This document shows, in pieces, positions 35,886 to 44,912 of a stretch of DNA of 64,000 bases. Location of the stretch: positions 62,001 to 126,000 of the forward strand of contig DIUR01000028.1 in the NCBI GenBank assembly GCA_002428265.1, given 5' to 3'. Both the position numbers and the translations under genes were made by a program. Source of the DNA: Bacteriovoracaceae bacterium UBA6153 (lineage in GTDB: Bacteria; Bdellovibrionota; Bacteriovoracia; Bacteriovoracales; Bacteriovoracaceae). Position 1 is the stretch's first letter. The number at the start of each line of letters is the position of its first letter. Under the pieces are notes generated by a model. That model was not told the origin of the DNA, made no database searches, and worked only from the letters and a program-made list of their open reading frames with translations.

Positions 35886-37422
35886 GACATTGAGTATTCC
35901 CAATATCCTTCGCTGAGAATTTGATCTTAAATGTCTTCTGAAGATTAATAATCAGCTCCGCGTGCTTCATTGAATCCCAATTAACAACGCTTTTTCTTTC
36001 GATATTGACAGTATCAAATGATGATTTAAAAATTTGATTAAAAACTTTCAACACTCCTTCATCAATATTCTTTAATTCTTGATAGACATTTACTAGCGTG
36101 TTCGAGGATGCCTTTCCTCTTGTGTTATGAGGAATTTTTTTTACTTCAATCACTTCATACGGATGCCGTATTAATGAAATATGCTGAGCACAGTAATCCT
36201 TAATCTCCTTTAAATTATGACCTTCATTTAGCACTACAAATAAACCTATTTGTTGTCCTGTAAAATCATCCTCTATTGGAAATGCACCTGCATCCTTAAG
36301 TAATCCAGATTGCATAAAATCAAACACCACATCTTCAATTTGAATTTTTATTCCTGCTTTATTGATAGTATTTTTAGTACGCCCTGCTATTTTTTGATCA
36401 ATAAAAAGATCACCTGTGTTGAAAAAATCAACTTTTGTCAGAGTATCATTGCTCCAATAACCATTAAACATATAGTCTGATTTCAAAAGCAGTTCATTAT
36501 TCTCGTTTATTTTATATTCTAAATTCCAAAAATTAGTAAATGCGAGCTTTGAATCTACCTGTTGAATAGCATTATCTGCAAACCAACCTAACATTTCAGT
36601 AGCTCCATACACATCATAGAAAGGAATTTCATGTCTCAACCATTCGAGAACTCTTTTAATTTTAGCATGTGTTAAAGGGGAGCTCGCACAATTAACTCTT
36701 TTGAGTGAATGATTTAAAGGTAGCTCCCCAAATTCTAGTAAAATCTCCCAATGACTTGGAACGCTACTGAAAAAGGTAATCTTATGATTTTCAAGAATAT
36801 TAGAAAAGTCTCGTGCCATTGCCATTGTCATTTTTGGCGCGATAAAAAGCTTCTTTCCTTTGAAGATGGGGAAAAGAGAATTGCAGATTAAGCCATGCCC
36901 AAAGAATGTAGAAACAAAACATAGAGATCTTTCGATGGTGCTTGCACCAATATTTTGCTCTAATACATCAAATTTTTTTAACAAAGCTTTCTTGCTTATT
37001 TTTACTCCTTTCGGGCTTGATATTGTTCCAGAAGTGAACAATACCAGAGCAATGCCTTCAAGTTCCTCAGAAGGAAAACCAGCGAGTGGCTTGACACCGT
37101 TTTCATCAACAAGCGCAATTGCCTTGGAAAAACTAAGTAAATTACCTAGCTCTTTGTCTGAAGTTAATGGATCAATTGGTATAGCTGTCACTTCTATAAA
37201 ATAAAGGGCTAAAAAATCTATAAAAAACTGAATACTGTTAGAATGTTTTAAAATGACAGCATGTCCGCTTTGAAACTTAAGTTGATCATAAAAGTAAGAT
37301 GAGCGCTTCTTGATCTCTTCTTTAAAAGCAACATGATCCAGATCATGTCCACTTTGAATTTCAAAGATTGAAGATAGACTCTGACTATCAATGTCTGCTA
37401 GAATTTTTTCTATATTATTCAT
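35827..37422 (-). CDS. AMP-forming acyl/aminoacyl ligase fused to a C-terminal carrier domain (DltA-DltC-like)
   Basis: A 531-residue fusion. The adenylation domain has LVLFTSGTISSPKGV (A3, about 133-147), YDVYGATEMLG (A5), FFNTGDLF (A7), GRTKNTINKAG (A8) and the catalytic lysine in RGKASSN (A10). The last 80 residues form a carrier domain with the phosphopantetheine serine at about 484 in NWDSMKH. DltA and DltC are normally separate, so one chain does both activation and carrying. Its start is 17 nt from the divergent MBOAT gene. The substrate amino or fatty acid cannot be told safely from the pocket. Confidence 0.88.
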   Translation of the reverse strand: MNNIEKILADIDSQSLSSIFEIQSGHDLDHVAFKEEIKKRSSYFYDQLKFQSGHAVILKHSNSIQFFIDFLALYFIEVTAIPIDPLTSDKELGNLLSFSKAIALVDENGVKPLAGFPSEELEGIALVLFTSGTISSPKGVKISKKALLKKFDVLEQNIGASTIERSLCFVSTFFGHGLICNSLFPIFKGKKLFIAPKMTMAMARDFSNILENHKITFFSSVPSHWEILLEFGELPLNHSLKRVNCASSPLTHAKIKRVLEWLRHEIPFYDVYGATEMLGWFADNAIQQVDSKLAFTNFWNLEYKINENNELLLKSDYMFNGYWSNDTLTKVDFFNTGDLFIDQKIAGRTKNTINKAGIKIQIEDVVFDFMQSGLLKDAGAFPIEDDFTGQQIGLFVVLNEGHNLKEIKDYCAQHISLIRHPYEVIEVKKIPHNTRGKASSNTLVNVYQELKNIDEGVLKVFNQIFKSSFDTVNIERKSVVNWDSMKHAELIINLQKTFKIKFSAKDIGNTQCLSEVSLQVKNLLISQKDIY

Positions 37423-37438
37423 AACTTTTCAGGCTTAA

Positions 37439-38818
37439 ATGAGTACAGACTCAATTGCTTATTTTATCATTATCCTTGCTACATTCATATTATGTTGCTT
37501 TTCTCATTTAAAGTACAGATCGTGGTTTCTAATAAGTTTCAGCATATTATTCCTGGGAATTACTAATCCTAAAACTTCATTAATTTTTATCGCTATTGGT
37601 TTAACTAATTACCTTTGCGTAAAACATTTTAACAAATTTAATCTCGCCTCACACGCGCTAGTCATTTTCAACATTTTCTGTCTTTCATTAATTAAATACA
37701 TAGCACCTCATACAGAATGGTTCACAGGTACCAGCTATATACTTCCAGTAGGTATTTCAATTTTTATTTTTCAACAAATTTCTTTCATTATTGATATGAA
37801 ACATATTGATACAAAAAAGTTAGTTTTTTCTGACTATTTGACTTACTCATTTTTCATAGGAAATCTTGCAACTGGTCCTATTTTAAAATTTACTAACTTT
37901 ATCGAACAGCAAAAATCAATTCTTGTTTTTAGCAAAAAGGGAATTGAGCTTGGTATTATTTTCATATGTGCAGGTCTTTTTAAAAAAATGGCTGTTGCTG
38001 ATAATTTGAGCTCCTTTACTGCTTTTCTTTTTAAAGAGAAGACACTCTACTCAATGAACTTGATCATTCCATTTCTTTTTAATAAGTATGAAATTTATGC
38101 AAACTTTTCAGGCTTTACTGACATTGCAATAGGTATTGGCCTAATTTTTGGAATTGAACTACCCCAGAACTTTAATCGCCCCTTTGCAGTCTCTTCAATC
38201 GTAGAATTTTGGAAAAGATGGCATATGTCACTAACCGCCTGGATTAGAGAGTATGTTTTTTATCCATTAACCACCTCTAGGTTCAACCTCTTTGGGCCAT
38301 ACCCCATTATGGCAGTAACCTTTTTAGTTTTTGCCATCTGGCACGATCTTAAAATAACCCATATCCTATATGGACTCATTCAGGTAATGTTAGTTTATCT
38401 GTCTATCAAATTTGCAGTTGTAAATTCCCTCATAAATTCCAGCTCTCCTCTTATCAAATATTTTTTAAAAACTATTAAATGGGCCTGGTTTTATGTCGTA
38501 CTAATTTCAATACCTGGGATTCTCTTCAGAGCAGAATCAATGTCTCAGTTTAATAATATTATGTGGAATCTAACTAACACTCCACTAGAGACTTCACGAT
38601 ATTTTATTCTGCACTCCTACGGCTCTATGCCTCTTTGCATTGCGACTATTTGTATTATGGAAATTTACGAGAAATATTTTCAAGCCGATAAAATTCACAA
38701 CATTGTTGCATCTAAAAACATCTGGATAAAATCCTTAATGCTTTTAGCATTTTTTATCCTTTTAATGCTTTTAAAACATAATTATTCAGATACCAATTTT
38801 ATCTATTCAAATTACTAG
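37439..38818 (+). CDS. MBOAT family membrane O-acyltransferase (DltB/AlgI-like)
   Basis: A 459-residue membrane protein with about ten helices. Family marks: LPVGISIFIFQQISFIID (about 102-119), LATGPILKF, FNRPFAVSSIVEFWKRWHMSL (in two short parts, about 245-265), and the catalytic His302 in FAIWHDLKI. It would take the group from the carrier domain of the neighbouring ligase and pass it across or out of the membrane, as DltB and AlgI do. It is followed after 9 nt by the importer genes, possibly in the same transcript. Confidence 0.93.
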   Translation: MSTDSIAYFIIILATFILCCFSHLKYRSWFLISFSILFLGITNPKTSLIFIAIGLTNYLCVKHFNKFNLASHALVIFNIFCLSLIKYIAPHTEWFTGTSYILPVGISIFIFQQISFIIDMKHIDTKKLVFSDYLTYSFFIGNLATGPILKFTNFIEQQKSILVFSKKGIELGIIFICAGLFKKMAVADNLSSFTAFLFKEKTLYSMNLIIPFLFNKYEIYANFSGFTDIAIGIGLIFGIELPQNFNRPFAVSSIVEFWKRWHMSLTAWIREYVFYPLTTSRFNLFGPYPIMAVTFLVFAIWHDLKITHILYGLIQVMLVYLSIKFAVVNSLINSSSPLIKYFLKTIKWAWFYVVLISIPGILFRAESMSQFNNIMWNLTNTPLETSRYFILHSYGSMPLCIATICIMEIYEKYFQADKIHNIVASKNIWIKSLMLLAFFILLMLLKHNYSDTNFIYSNY

Positions 38819-38827
38819 GAGCACCTA

Positions 38828-39826
38828 ATGAAAATGTTTCTTCTTTTTTCTATAATGCTTTCAGCACCAGTCTTTGCAAAAGTCATCAAGGTGGGCTCAT
38901 CTCCCGTAACCAGCTCTGCAGGAATTTATCTTGCAAAAGAAAGAGGCTATTTTGCAGAGCAGGGTCTTGAAGTAGAAATTACAGATTTTAATAACTCTGG
39001 AGCACCCATGACGCTTCTTTTATCTAAAGGAGAACTGGATGTTGGAGCAGGTAATATTACAGCTGGTCTTTTTAATGCTATTGCCGATGGCCAACAGTTT
39101 AAAATTGTCGCAGATAAAGGACATATTGAAGTCAATCATGACTATCTTGCATTAATTGTAAAAAATGAGCACATGACATCAGGAAGATATAAAACATTAA
39201 AGGACCTGAAAGGCTTTAAGATGGGGCTAACTTCACTTGAAGGCGTATCTCAAGAAATTTTAACAGAAAAATTTCTTCAACAAGCTGGCTTAAAACTTGA
39301 AGATGTTACTTTTATCAAGCTGGCCTACTCTGAAATGAACCTCGCACTTAAATCAGGCGCCATCGATGCAACAATTCAAATTGAACCATTTTTAACGAAA
39401 GCTAAAATGGATGGTATTGCTACTCAAGTTGCAGGAGGCTCAGAAGCTTATTCTAAGCAACAAAGTGGCGCTCTATTTTATTCTCCAAAATTTATAAAGG
39501 AAAATAGAAAGGATGCTGAAAAATTCATGATTGCCTATGCCAAAGGAATTGAAGATTATAATAATGCATTTATGAAAGGAATCAATCGTGAATCCGTAGT
39601 TAACGACATGAAAAAAGTTTTCAAATACGATGATGTCATCTGGGAAAAGATGGCGCCAGTTGGCCTAAATGAGTTCGGAAAGCTTAATGCAGCTGAACTT
39701 ATTAACGATATTGGCTGGTATGAAAAAAGATATATAAAAAAGCCTTTAAATGCTAAAGATATTATTGATGAATCTTTTACTAACTTTGCTCAAAAAGAGC
39801 TTCAAAAGAAGCCAAAGAAAAAATGA
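38828..39826 (+). CDS. NMT1/SsuA-like periplasmic binding protein of an ABC importer
   Basis: A 332-residue protein with a cleavable signal peptide (about 1-17, ending VFA). The mature part begins VIKVGSSPVTSSAGIYLAKERGYF, typical of the nitrate/sulfonate/taurine and thiamine-precursor binders (type 2 fold); a second marker is GAGNITAGLFNAIADG. It overlaps the ATPase gene by 4 nt and belongs to a three-gene importer. The ligand is unknown; its place beside the Dlt-like ligase could mean that it supplies the activated acid. Confidence 0.9.
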   Translation: MKMFLLFSIMLSAPVFAKVIKVGSSPVTSSAGIYLAKERGYFAEQGLEVEITDFNNSGAPMTLLLSKGELDVGAGNITAGLFNAIADGQQFKIVADKGHIEVNHDYLALIVKNEHMTSGRYKTLKDLKGFKMGLTSLEGVSQEILTEKFLQQAGLKLEDVTFIKLAYSEMNLALKSGAIDATIQIEPFLTKAKMDGIATQVAGGSEAYSKQQSGALFYSPKFIKENRKDAEKFMIAYAKGIEDYNNAFMKGINRESVVNDMKKVFKYDDVIWEKMAPVGLNEFGKLNAAELINDIGWYEKRYIKKPLNAKDIIDESFTNFAQKELQKKPKKK

Positions 39827-40536
39827 TTGAAATAAAAGCACTTAATCATTCGTTTGATAATAAGCAGATTTTAAACCAGGTAAATCTTCTGGTCGAAAAA
39901 GGCACTATACACTCTTTAATTGGTACAACAGGTGCCGGTAAGACTCTTTTATTAAGAGTTCTTGCCGGTCTTGAAAAAATGCAGACTGGCTCAATTACAA
40001 ATTCTCCTAAAAAACTCTCATTCGTTTTTCAGAAAAATCCTCTTTTTCCCTGGTTAACTCTTAAGAAAAATCTAGAATTAACTACAGGAAAGAATATTCT
40101 TGATTTTTCCGCGCAACTAGAAAAATTCAAACTCACTGAATACCTGAATCTTTATCCATATGAGATTTCTGGTGGAACCATACAAAAATTTAATCTACTT
40201 CGCGCTTTTCTTTCAGAAGCCGAAGTTATTTTTCTTGATGAACCCTTTTCTCATTTAGATATCATTCAAAGAGAGACTTTATACGAATTTACACATGAAC
40301 TATGGAAAGAAAAAAAACCAACGATTATCCTGGTCACTCATGACATTGATGAATCATTACTTCTTTCACATAAAATTTCCTTTTTATCTAAAAAACAAAA
40401 AAACATCACGCAGACTTTTTCAGTAAAAACTATCTCTGACCTCAACCAAGAAAACATACTAGAATTAAGAAAAATGCCTTTTTATCAGGACATATTTAGC
40501 AATATTTATGAATTATTAAAGAAGGATTTAGTATGA
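39823..40536 (+). CDS. ABC importer ATPase (TauB/SsuB-like)
   Basis: A 237-residue ATPase. Walker A GTTGAGKTLLL (about 38-48), Q-loop FVFQKNPLFPWLTLKKNL (about 67-84), signature region ISGGTIQKFNLLRAF (about 112-126; SGGT with Q), Walker B VIFLDEPFSHLD (about 133-144) and switch HD in VTHDID. The FPWLT stretch is characteristic of the nitrate/sulfonate subgroup. It overlaps its binder and permease genes by 4 nt each. Confidence 0.93.
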   Translation: MIEIKALNHSFDNKQILNQVNLLVEKGTIHSLIGTTGAGKTLLLRVLAGLEKMQTGSITNSPKKLSFVFQKNPLFPWLTLKKNLELTTGKNILDFSAQLEKFKLTEYLNLYPYEISGGTIQKFNLLRAFLSEAEVIFLDEPFSHLDIIQRETLYEFTHELWKEKKPTIILVTHDIDESLLLSHKISFLSKKQKNITQTFSVKTISDLNQENILELRKMPFYQDIFSNIYELLKKDLV

Positions 40537-41270
40537 AGAAAGGGCTATTGTCATGTTTAATTGTTATTGGTTTTCTGGAAATCCTTACAGCGATGGGAGT
40601 TATCGACAAAGCTTTTTTTCCCAATCCCATTTTAATATTTAAGAACACTTTTATTCTTCTCTCAACAGATGATCTCCTTCATCAAACTTTATTCAGTTTA
40701 GGACGTCTGGCGATAGCATTTTGCATTTCATTTCCTACGGCACTTATACTCGCCCTTTTATCAGCTCACATAAAAACATTTGATGAACTACTTAACCCTC
40801 TCGTTGCTTTGAGCTTCCCACTTCCCAAAGTTGCTCTATACCCCCTATTACTTTTAATATTTGGAATTGATAGCTGGTCTAAAATTTCTCTTATTTCTAT
40901 AGGACTTTTTTATCTTATGTTTATTAATTTTCGCATAGGCTTTTTAAGAATTTTGTCTTCTAACTATCACGACATTATAAAAATCTACCCGCTTTCTATA
41001 AAGAATTACTATCTGAATTTTCTTATGGCCGGAACCCTTCAAGAGATTTTAACGGGACTAAAACTCGCTCTTAACTATGGTCTTACGCTAGTGGTTGTAA
41101 GCGAAATTTCTGCAAGCAATAACGGTATTGGTTATTTCATTTGGAAATCATGGGATCAGTTTAAAATTATTAATGTCTATTCTGGCGTTTTTGTTCTTTC
41201 GATTATTGGCTTTGCCCTATATTTTACTTTTAATAGCTTCATTGAGAAGATCAGGCTTAAAAGTAACTAA
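40533..41270 (+). CDS. ABC importer permease (TauC/SsuC-like)
   Basis: A 245-residue membrane protein with six helices. The EAA-type cytosolic loop is replaced by a weaker form around AGTLQEILTGLKLALNYGLTLVVVSEI (about 168-194), and PLPKVALYPLLLLIFGIDSWSKI (about 97-119) is the family signature before it. It closes the importer operon and overlaps the convergent MBOAT-like gene by 4 nt at the stop codons. Confidence 0.92.
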   Translation: MKKGLLSCLIVIGFLEILTAMGVIDKAFFPNPILIFKNTFILLSTDDLLHQTLFSLGRLAIAFCISFPTALILALLSAHIKTFDELLNPLVALSFPLPKVALYPLLLLIFGIDSWSKISLISIGLFYLMFINFRIGFLRILSSNYHDIIKIYPLSIKNYYLNFLMAGTLQEILTGLKLALNYGLTLVVVSEISASNNGIGYFIWKSWDQFKIINVYSGVFVLSIIGFALYFTFNSFIEKIRLKSN

Positions 41271-42529
41271 AACATTTTAAAGCCTAGAGTAAAGAAGTAG
41301 AAAACAATATACATAACGACGTGAGTGGCCCCTACGGCCCTCCATCCATTAATATCTCTGTTAAAAAATGAGCTTCTGAAAGTGAATACAATCGCTATAA
41401 AAATGACTATCCAAAATGCATAACCCTTTGAGTAGTATTCATAAAAAGCACCCCAACTTAAAAACTCTCGTCTAGTAAAATAATTTAAGGAATCCCTAAA
41501 AAGTGGAAAGACCAGGATATAGCACAAAACAATGACTATTGGATTTCTCGTTAATTTAAGAAAATTGAAATAAAAAAACCTAATTGAAAATTGATAAGCA
41601 TGAACATTTTCTCTTTTTAAAAAATCCAGAGGAGAGCCACTTAGCCAAGTATGATTAGAGCAATCCGGAACATTTAGCATATATATTTTAGCTACACCTG
41701 TGACAAAGTTAGCAATTGCTGGCGCCAACAAAAGATAACTAATATAAGTAACCAAAGCACTTAGAGAGGCGGTAACCTTCAGTACAGGTATACTTTTCAA
41801 GAGTGCATAAGAAATACAACTTAATGCCAATGCTTTCGCTATTTGTATAAACCCACGTAACCATACTGAATACTCTTCATTTCCATAAAGCTCTTCGCTT
41901 TCTACTGGATAATTAATAGGCAAGATTATATGAGCTGGGCTAAAAATCATTCTCGCCATTGTCCTTTTAGTGAACAATGTTTCTGAGACAATATAAGACA
42001 CGACAAAAGCAAAATAGAACATGGGTTTTTTTAAAAAGAACCATTGCCAGCCGTCACAGAATTTAAAAAGATAATAAGTAAAAAATCCGACAAATATCAC
42101 ATAAATCCAAGCACTGTACTTAAACTTTTTGATAGGCTCAATTGTCAAAAAAAGATAGCTTGTCACAGCCATTAGAAAAAAAGAGAGATAAACCTCAAGC
42201 GAGACTTCGCTCCATAAAGAATTATTAATATCGTAGATCGTCCCAATAATAAACATAATTATTCCAAATTTTAGCCTTCGCGAAGATCTCATAAAAGGAA
42301 TAATAGTGGCCACGAAAAGTAAAAAAACCATTGTACTATACGACGAACTTACGCTGGGAAAATTTAGGAATTTTATTTTAATTCCAAGAACAAAATCGCG
42401 ACTTAAAAATAGGATAATTACAAAAATCAAAAAAATGAAAGCGTTAAGAACTTTACTATTTTGACCCAAGCGGGTCACAATTTTTTCTTCGATTGAATTT
42501 AACTTTTCTTCAAAATTTGCTGGTGTCAT
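41267..42529 (-). CDS. Multi-pass membrane protein, divergent MBOAT-like
   Basis: A 420-residue protein with about ten to eleven hydrophobic helices. A stretch near 315-345 (SPLDFLKRENVHAYQFSIRFFYF) recalls the DFW-RWH region of MBOATs, and the helix layout resembles the 467-residue protein at 27644. No clear WH catalytic motif follows (VFPLFRDS stands where WHG/WHD is expected). It is the last gene of the seven-gene operon, after a desaturase and an acyl carrier protein, which makes an acyl-transfer role attractive. Family confidence is moderate. Confidence 0.6.
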   Translation of the reverse strand: MTPANFEEKLNSIEEKIVTRLGQNSKVLNAFIFLIFVIILFLSRDFVLGIKIKFLNFPSVSSSYSTMVFLLFVATIIPFMRSSRRLKFGIIMFIIGTIYDINNSLWSEVSLEVYLSFFLMAVTSYLFLTIEPIKKFKYSAWIYVIFVGFFTYYLFKFCDGWQWFFLKKPMFYFAFVVSYIVSETLFTKRTMARMIFSPAHIILPINYPVESEELYGNEEYSVWLRGFIQIAKALALSCISYALLKSIPVLKVTASLSALVTYISYLLLAPAIANFVTGVAKIYMLNVPDCSNHTWLSGSPLDFLKRENVHAYQFSIRFFYFNFLKLTRNPIVIVLCYILVFPLFRDSLNYFTRREFLSWGAFYEYYSKGYAFWIVIFIAIVFTFRSSFFNRDINGWRAVGATHVVMYIVFYFFTLGFKMF

Positions 42530-43356
42530 TTTATTCGCTGTGACGGAAGAAGTTCTTGAATACTTTTCAAGTAGCTACTGCCTGGTTTATTTTTCTTGAG
42601 ATAAACTTTTCTTAAATTATAAAAAGCAATGTTTGGGTATTCATGATGAATCCCATGATAATTAGTTGAACATGGAAGAAATATTTCCATTACTAAAGGA
42701 TGTCCTGAAATATTTCTACTATTGATACCATTTTCAGCCCGGTGAATCAGCCCATGTTGTAGAGCGCTTACAAAGTAGTAATATGGAATGAATAGAATTA
42801 ATGGAATGAGCCAGTAAAGTACATAATATCCTAAATACCCACTTTGACCTAAGAGCACGAGTATTAATCCATTAAAAAGCAAATACTCAAGACAATCAGA
42901 CTGTAATAGCTTGCTCAGGCTTCTCGCTTTTATCAAGGCATAAAAAGGAGTGAAGTAGACAATAAAATCTCTAAACATTTTAAAAGTAACAGAATACCAA
43001 AATAAATTTTTAAAAAACATTTTTCTATCTACGGGATAAAAGTCATACAAACTTTTGTCGGGATCGAGATGCGTGCCTAAAAATTCATGGTGTGATAAAT
43101 GATATGTTTTATAGGTATCAAAAGAAACATAGACGAGAAATAAACAGAAATAACGACTAATGAAATCATTACACCATTTATTTTTAACAATTAGGCCATG
43201 AACTCCTTCATGTCCAATGAGATAATTTGCAAACTGCCTATTGGCTATTACAAAAAAAGAAATTGGATATAAATAAGGGTTCAAGCTGCCAAGATAAATG
43301 CTTCCGACAATCAAAAGCCAGTTAAACAAAAGATAAACCAGCGTTAAATTAATCAT
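42526..43356 (-). CDS. Fatty acid desaturase-like di-iron membrane protein
   Basis: A 276-residue membrane protein. Histidine boxes: HEGVHG (about 49-54), HLSHHEF (about 86-92), and HGIHHEYP (about 235-242). An extra HGLIH in the middle (about 203-207) adds to the metal site as in alkane-hydroxylase-like members. It overlaps the acyl carrier protein gene and the MBOAT-like gene by 4 nt on either side. That places it in an operon that can carry, oxidise and transfer an acyl chain; it is a different subfamily from the desaturases at 16790 and 20013. Confidence 0.88.
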   Translation of the reverse strand: MINLTLVYLLFNWLLIVGSIYLGSLNPYLYPISFFVIANRQFANYLIGHEGVHGLIVKNKWCNDFISRYFCLFLVYVSFDTYKTYHLSHHEFLGTHLDPDKSLYDFYPVDRKMFFKNLFWYSVTFKMFRDFIVYFTPFYALIKARSLSKLLQSDCLEYLLFNGLILVLLGQSGYLGYYVLYWLIPLILFIPYYYFVSALQHGLIHRAENGINSRNISGHPLVMEIFLPCSTNYHGIHHEYPNIAFYNLRKVYLKKNKPGSSYLKSIQELLPSQRIK

Positions 43357-43661
43357 GAAAGCTTCGAGTTAATCAAATCTTCAATACTTCTTAAAGTAGT
43401 AAAACTTTGATAGTTAATATCTCTGCCAGAAATTTTAATTGAATACTTTTTTTCGATTGCGACTATCAATTGGACAATTGTTAATGAATCTAGAATACCT
43501 TTCTTGAAAAGATCTTCATCTTCTCTCAGAGCGACACCTGACATAGCATTGCGATTTACTTCAGATAAAATTTGAATAAGGTCTTCGTTTGTCGCTTTCA
43601 AGTCTCTTCCTGAGTATGAACTTTCTTTATTGATACCCTTTATTGTAAGCACCCACCACAT
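43353..43661 (-). CDS. Acyl carrier protein
   Basis: A 102-residue carrier protein. The phosphopantetheine site is Ser59 in GILDSLTIVQLI, with a standard four-helix context (DLFKKGILDS before it, AIEKKYSIKI after it). It is longer at the N-terminus than fatty-acid AcpP by about 20 residues, so a later start is possible. It sits between an ATP-grasp gene (33 nt upstream) and the desaturase (4-nt overlap), so it is a dedicated carrier for this cluster, separate from the carrier domain fused to the ligase at 35827. Confidence 0.88.
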   Translation of the reverse strand: MWWVLTIKGINKESSYSGRDLKATNEDLIQILSEVNRNAMSGVALREDEDLFKKGILDSLTIVQLIVAIEKKYSIKISGRDINYQSFTTLRSIEDLINSKLS

Positions 43662-43694
43662 AAATGTAAATCTCGTATTTCTTGAGAAGAGTTA

Positions 43695-44912
43695 TCAGGT
43701 AAGGCTTGCTGGAATTCCCATCCAGTTATAAATTTCAGTTATCCAAGCTTGAAAACCTGTCTGGTTTGACGAGTTGTGACCTGTGAAAAAACTAATTTCT
43801 ACCATGTCTGATTGCTCTTCAGCTTTGAAAAAATTAGAAAAAAGAACTGGAAGCAAATAGAACCTGTTATCGTATTTTTTGTTAATTTCATTTAAGTCAT
43901 CAATACGAGAACTCCAGTACTGCTCAAATGTTTTATATGACTTACTATGAAAACGCTCTCTACGAAACTCAAAGTAGTTATGATGAATATTAAACTTCTT
44001 TGCTAAGTTTAAAATCATTCTTGATTTATCATATCGTACATTTAAGTCTACTGCAGGGTAAATGTCCCCATTCGTACTTTCAAAACCATCAAAACCAAAA
44101 ACACCAGAGTATCCTAACGCCCTTAGGCTAGAAGCTATTTTTTCAGCTGCCTTTATTCTATCTTCTGAAATCGCATCTTCATAAATATGAAGCTTCGAGT
44201 TTTTGTGTTTGTCATAGATAATTTTAAATCCACTGACTTCGCTAGATGAATAATTCGTGTTTGCAAGAGTATAAAAATGAGACTTTATTTCTACGTATTC
44301 TTGCTTTAAAAACTGTAAATCTTTAGACTTTTCTTCTAACTGACGATCAATAAAAGAAACCAAGTTTTTTGTGCTTTCATTTATAATGAAAACACCTCTT
44401 CCTCCTGCGCTATTGATGTATTTCAACACATAAGAAGAAGAACTTTTTTCCAACTCCTTAAAGTCCTTGAGCTTTACAATTGAGCTTTCTGGAAAATTTA
44501 TTTCGTTGTCTTTAGCAATTTCATAAAGGGTTATTTTCGAATTAAGATTTTTATAAGAAGCTTCGGACAAATAATTATTTTTAACGGATGGGAAACGACT
44601 TATGATATTTTGCTCAGTTTGTGATATCCCAACAAAATGAAAGCTTGTAACATTTTTTAAATGACTTAGATCACTTTCAAAAATTTCATCTGCTAAATCT
44701 AGCTTATCTGCCAAAAACTCTCTAAAAGATGGATCAAATTTTTGCACAACAATAGCAGAATCTCCAGGGACACCTTCATACACTCCCCAGTTTTGATAAG
44801 AATCAAGAATTTCTGCGGAAGAGTTAAGCTTCACTGAATATATTTGATCAATAACTTTTTCATCATCCCAGTTATTATCAATGAAAAGATTTATAAAGAT
44901 TAACTGACTCAC
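43695..44912 (-). CDS. ATP-grasp ligase-like protein
   Basis: A 405-residue protein. The ATP-grasp core runs from about 120 to 310: a lid strand KYINSAGGRGVFII (about 164-177), QEYVEIKSHFYTL, and the metal-binding end FGFDGFESTNGDIYPAVDLNVRYDKS where D and N are the usual Mg ligands. This resembles the amide/peptide-bond-forming ligases found in peptide pathways. The substrate is open: it could extend the peptide or join an amino acid to the carrier protein next door. Overlaps the GNAT-like gene by 4 nt. Confidence 0.8.
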   Translation of the reverse strand: MSQLIFINLFIDNNWDDEKVIDQIYSVKLNSSAEILDSYQNWGVYEGVPGDSAIVVQKFDPSFREFLADKLDLADEIFESDLSHLKNVTSFHFVGISQTEQNIISRFPSVKNNYLSEASYKNLNSKITLYEIAKDNEINFPESSIVKLKDFKELEKSSSSYVLKYINSAGGRGVFIINESTKNLVSFIDRQLEEKSKDLQFLKQEYVEIKSHFYTLANTNYSSSEVSGFKIIYDKHKNSKLHIYEDAISEDRIKAAEKIASSLRALGYSGVFGFDGFESTNGDIYPAVDLNVRYDKSRMILNLAKKFNIHHNYFEFRRERFHSKSYKTFEQYWSSRIDDLNEINKKYDNRFYLLPVLFSNFFKAEEQSDMVEISFFTGHNSSNQTGFQAWITEIYNWMGIPASLT

